NCBI GenBank assembly: GCA_900763875.1
Contig: CAAFLX010000033.1
Location: forward strand, 1 to 6,140
Source: Clostridia bacterium
GTDB taxonomy: Bacteria; Bacillota; Clostridia; Christensenellales; CAG-917
Reading direction: 5' to 3'
DNA length: 6,140 nucleotides
In this document: one piece after another, positions 5,865-6,140 of the stretch
How the letters are laid out: each line of letters starts with the position of its first letter
How positions within the stretch are numbered: position 1 is the stretch's first letter
Made by a program: the position numbers and the translations under genes
The notes under the pieces: model-generated
Databases searched by the model: none
Told to the model about the DNA's origin: nothing
Seen by the model: the letters and a program-made list of their open reading frames with translations, nothing else

Positions 5865-5904
5865 AAAACCTAAATCGAATACGAAAGTGTTTGGTTTAGG
5901 TTTT
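5865..5904 (+). terminator. Terminator of tRNA-Ser, GAAA-capped
   Basis: The arms 5865-5882 and 5887-5904 pair along 18 positions without a bulge (G-U wobbles included), closed by a GAAA tetraloop at 5883-5886. The right arm ends in a T6 run (5901-5906). It starts 3 nt after the encoded CCA. Confidence 0.9.
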
Positions 5905-6075
5905 TTGTTTGCAGAAATGCAGTATTTATTAGCTTTTTTCGGCTTTTAGGATGTTTAAAATACTGCATTTTAAGGGTTCGTATTGGTGTGTTCGTATCCC
6001 TTTGTCCGTAGCAGTTGCAGACGGTTTTATGCCGCGAAAGGTTCTTGACGTGAGAAAGGAGTGTGTCAGGCTATC
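5905..6075. other. Intergenic region with a 13-bp inverted repeat, no gene
   Basis: A perfect inverted repeat, aaatgcagtattt (5915-5927) and aaatactgcattt (5958-5970), encloses 30 bp. The following bases include two gttcgtat copies (5976 and 5990). No gene or RNA family is recognised. Confidence 0.5.
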
Positions 6076-6138
6076 TTGCCAAAGGCAAACGAAAAGCCCC
6101 TCGGGGCTGTCGGTTGGCGGTTTATTTGCCTACCGACA
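6076..6138. other. Three consecutive hairpins at the right edge
   Basis: ttgcc-aaa-ggcaa (6076-6088), agccc-ctcg-gggct (6096-6108) and tgtcggt...accgaca (6108-6114 with 6132-6138, with inner ggc/gcc) follow one another. The second, read on the minus strand, is AGCCC-CGAG-GGGCT followed by TTTTC, which is the form of an intrinsic terminator for a leftward gene lying beyond the window. A plus-strand frame from GTG at 6063 is open to the edge, but its start is only 1 nt from the Shine-Dalgarno-like AGGAG, so I do not call it. Confidence 0.45.
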
Positions 6139-6140
6139 CG

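Noticed and set aside
5368..5873. Overlapping forward reading frames encoding a repeated peptide
   Set aside because: They arise because the 85-bp tandem repeat is read in shifted frames and they run into tRNA-Ser. No ribosome site and no recognisable protein.
6063..6140. Start of a plus-strand gene (GTG at 6063, open to the edge)
   Set aside because: Shine-Dalgarno-like AGGAG is only 1 nt from the GTG, the frame covers three hairpins and only 26 codons are visible.

Overview
The window looks like a chromosomal segment of an uncultured gut-type Bacillota (Clostridia-like) bacterium. This rests on GGAG-type Shine-Dalgarno sites at both genes, intrinsic terminators with long U tracts, tRNA genes with encoded CCA, a Lys/Asn-rich lipoprotein carrying an InlB/Flg_new-type beta repeat, and AT-rich intergenic DNA beside roughly balanced-GC coding DNA. 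The exact lineage cannot be fixed from the sequence alone.

Layout. (1) 34-1320, + strand: a complete metal-dependent amidohydrolase of the imidazolonepropionase/prolidase-like type, closed by a clear terminator. (2) 1353-2072: about 720 bp with no credible gene. It is built from short dispersed repeats and hairpins and ends in a 63-bp inverted repeat just beyond the stop of the next gene. (3) 2073-4460, - strand: a large lipoprotein resembling the PrsA/SurA foldase family, interrupted by an InlB-type repeat. It has a readable promoter at about 4501-4529 with two small palindromes between promoter and start. (4) 4845-5296, + strand: a tRNA operon, initiator fMet - elongator Met - Val(TAC) - Glu(TTC), with a near-consensus promoter before it and a terminator after it. 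(5) 5551-5904, + strand: a second stable-RNA unit, with a strong promoter, two tandem 85-bp repeats, tRNA-Ser(CGA), and an 18-pair GAAA-capped terminator. (6) 5905-6140: no gene seen. It holds an inverted repeat and a run of hairpins at the right edge, one of which looks like the terminator of a leftward gene outside the window.

The most unusual signal is in part 5. Each 85-bp repeat starts with the first 22 nt of the downstream tRNA-Ser (5' acceptor strand through most of the D loop) and continues into about 63 bp of unrelated, hairpin-forming sequence. The third occurrence of the 22-nt segment is the real tRNA gene. With a promoter only 21 bp upstream of the array, the repeats should be transcribed as the leader of the tRNA-Ser precursor, offering up to three copies of the same 5' acceptor strand to one 3' strand. 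Whether this is a functional leader, the scar of an integration event, or simple tandem duplication cannot be decided here. A second oddity is the initiator tRNA, whose T stem contains two adjacent U-U mismatches. The two protein genes are convergent, on opposite sides of the repeat region, and show no obvious functional link to each other or to the tRNAs.
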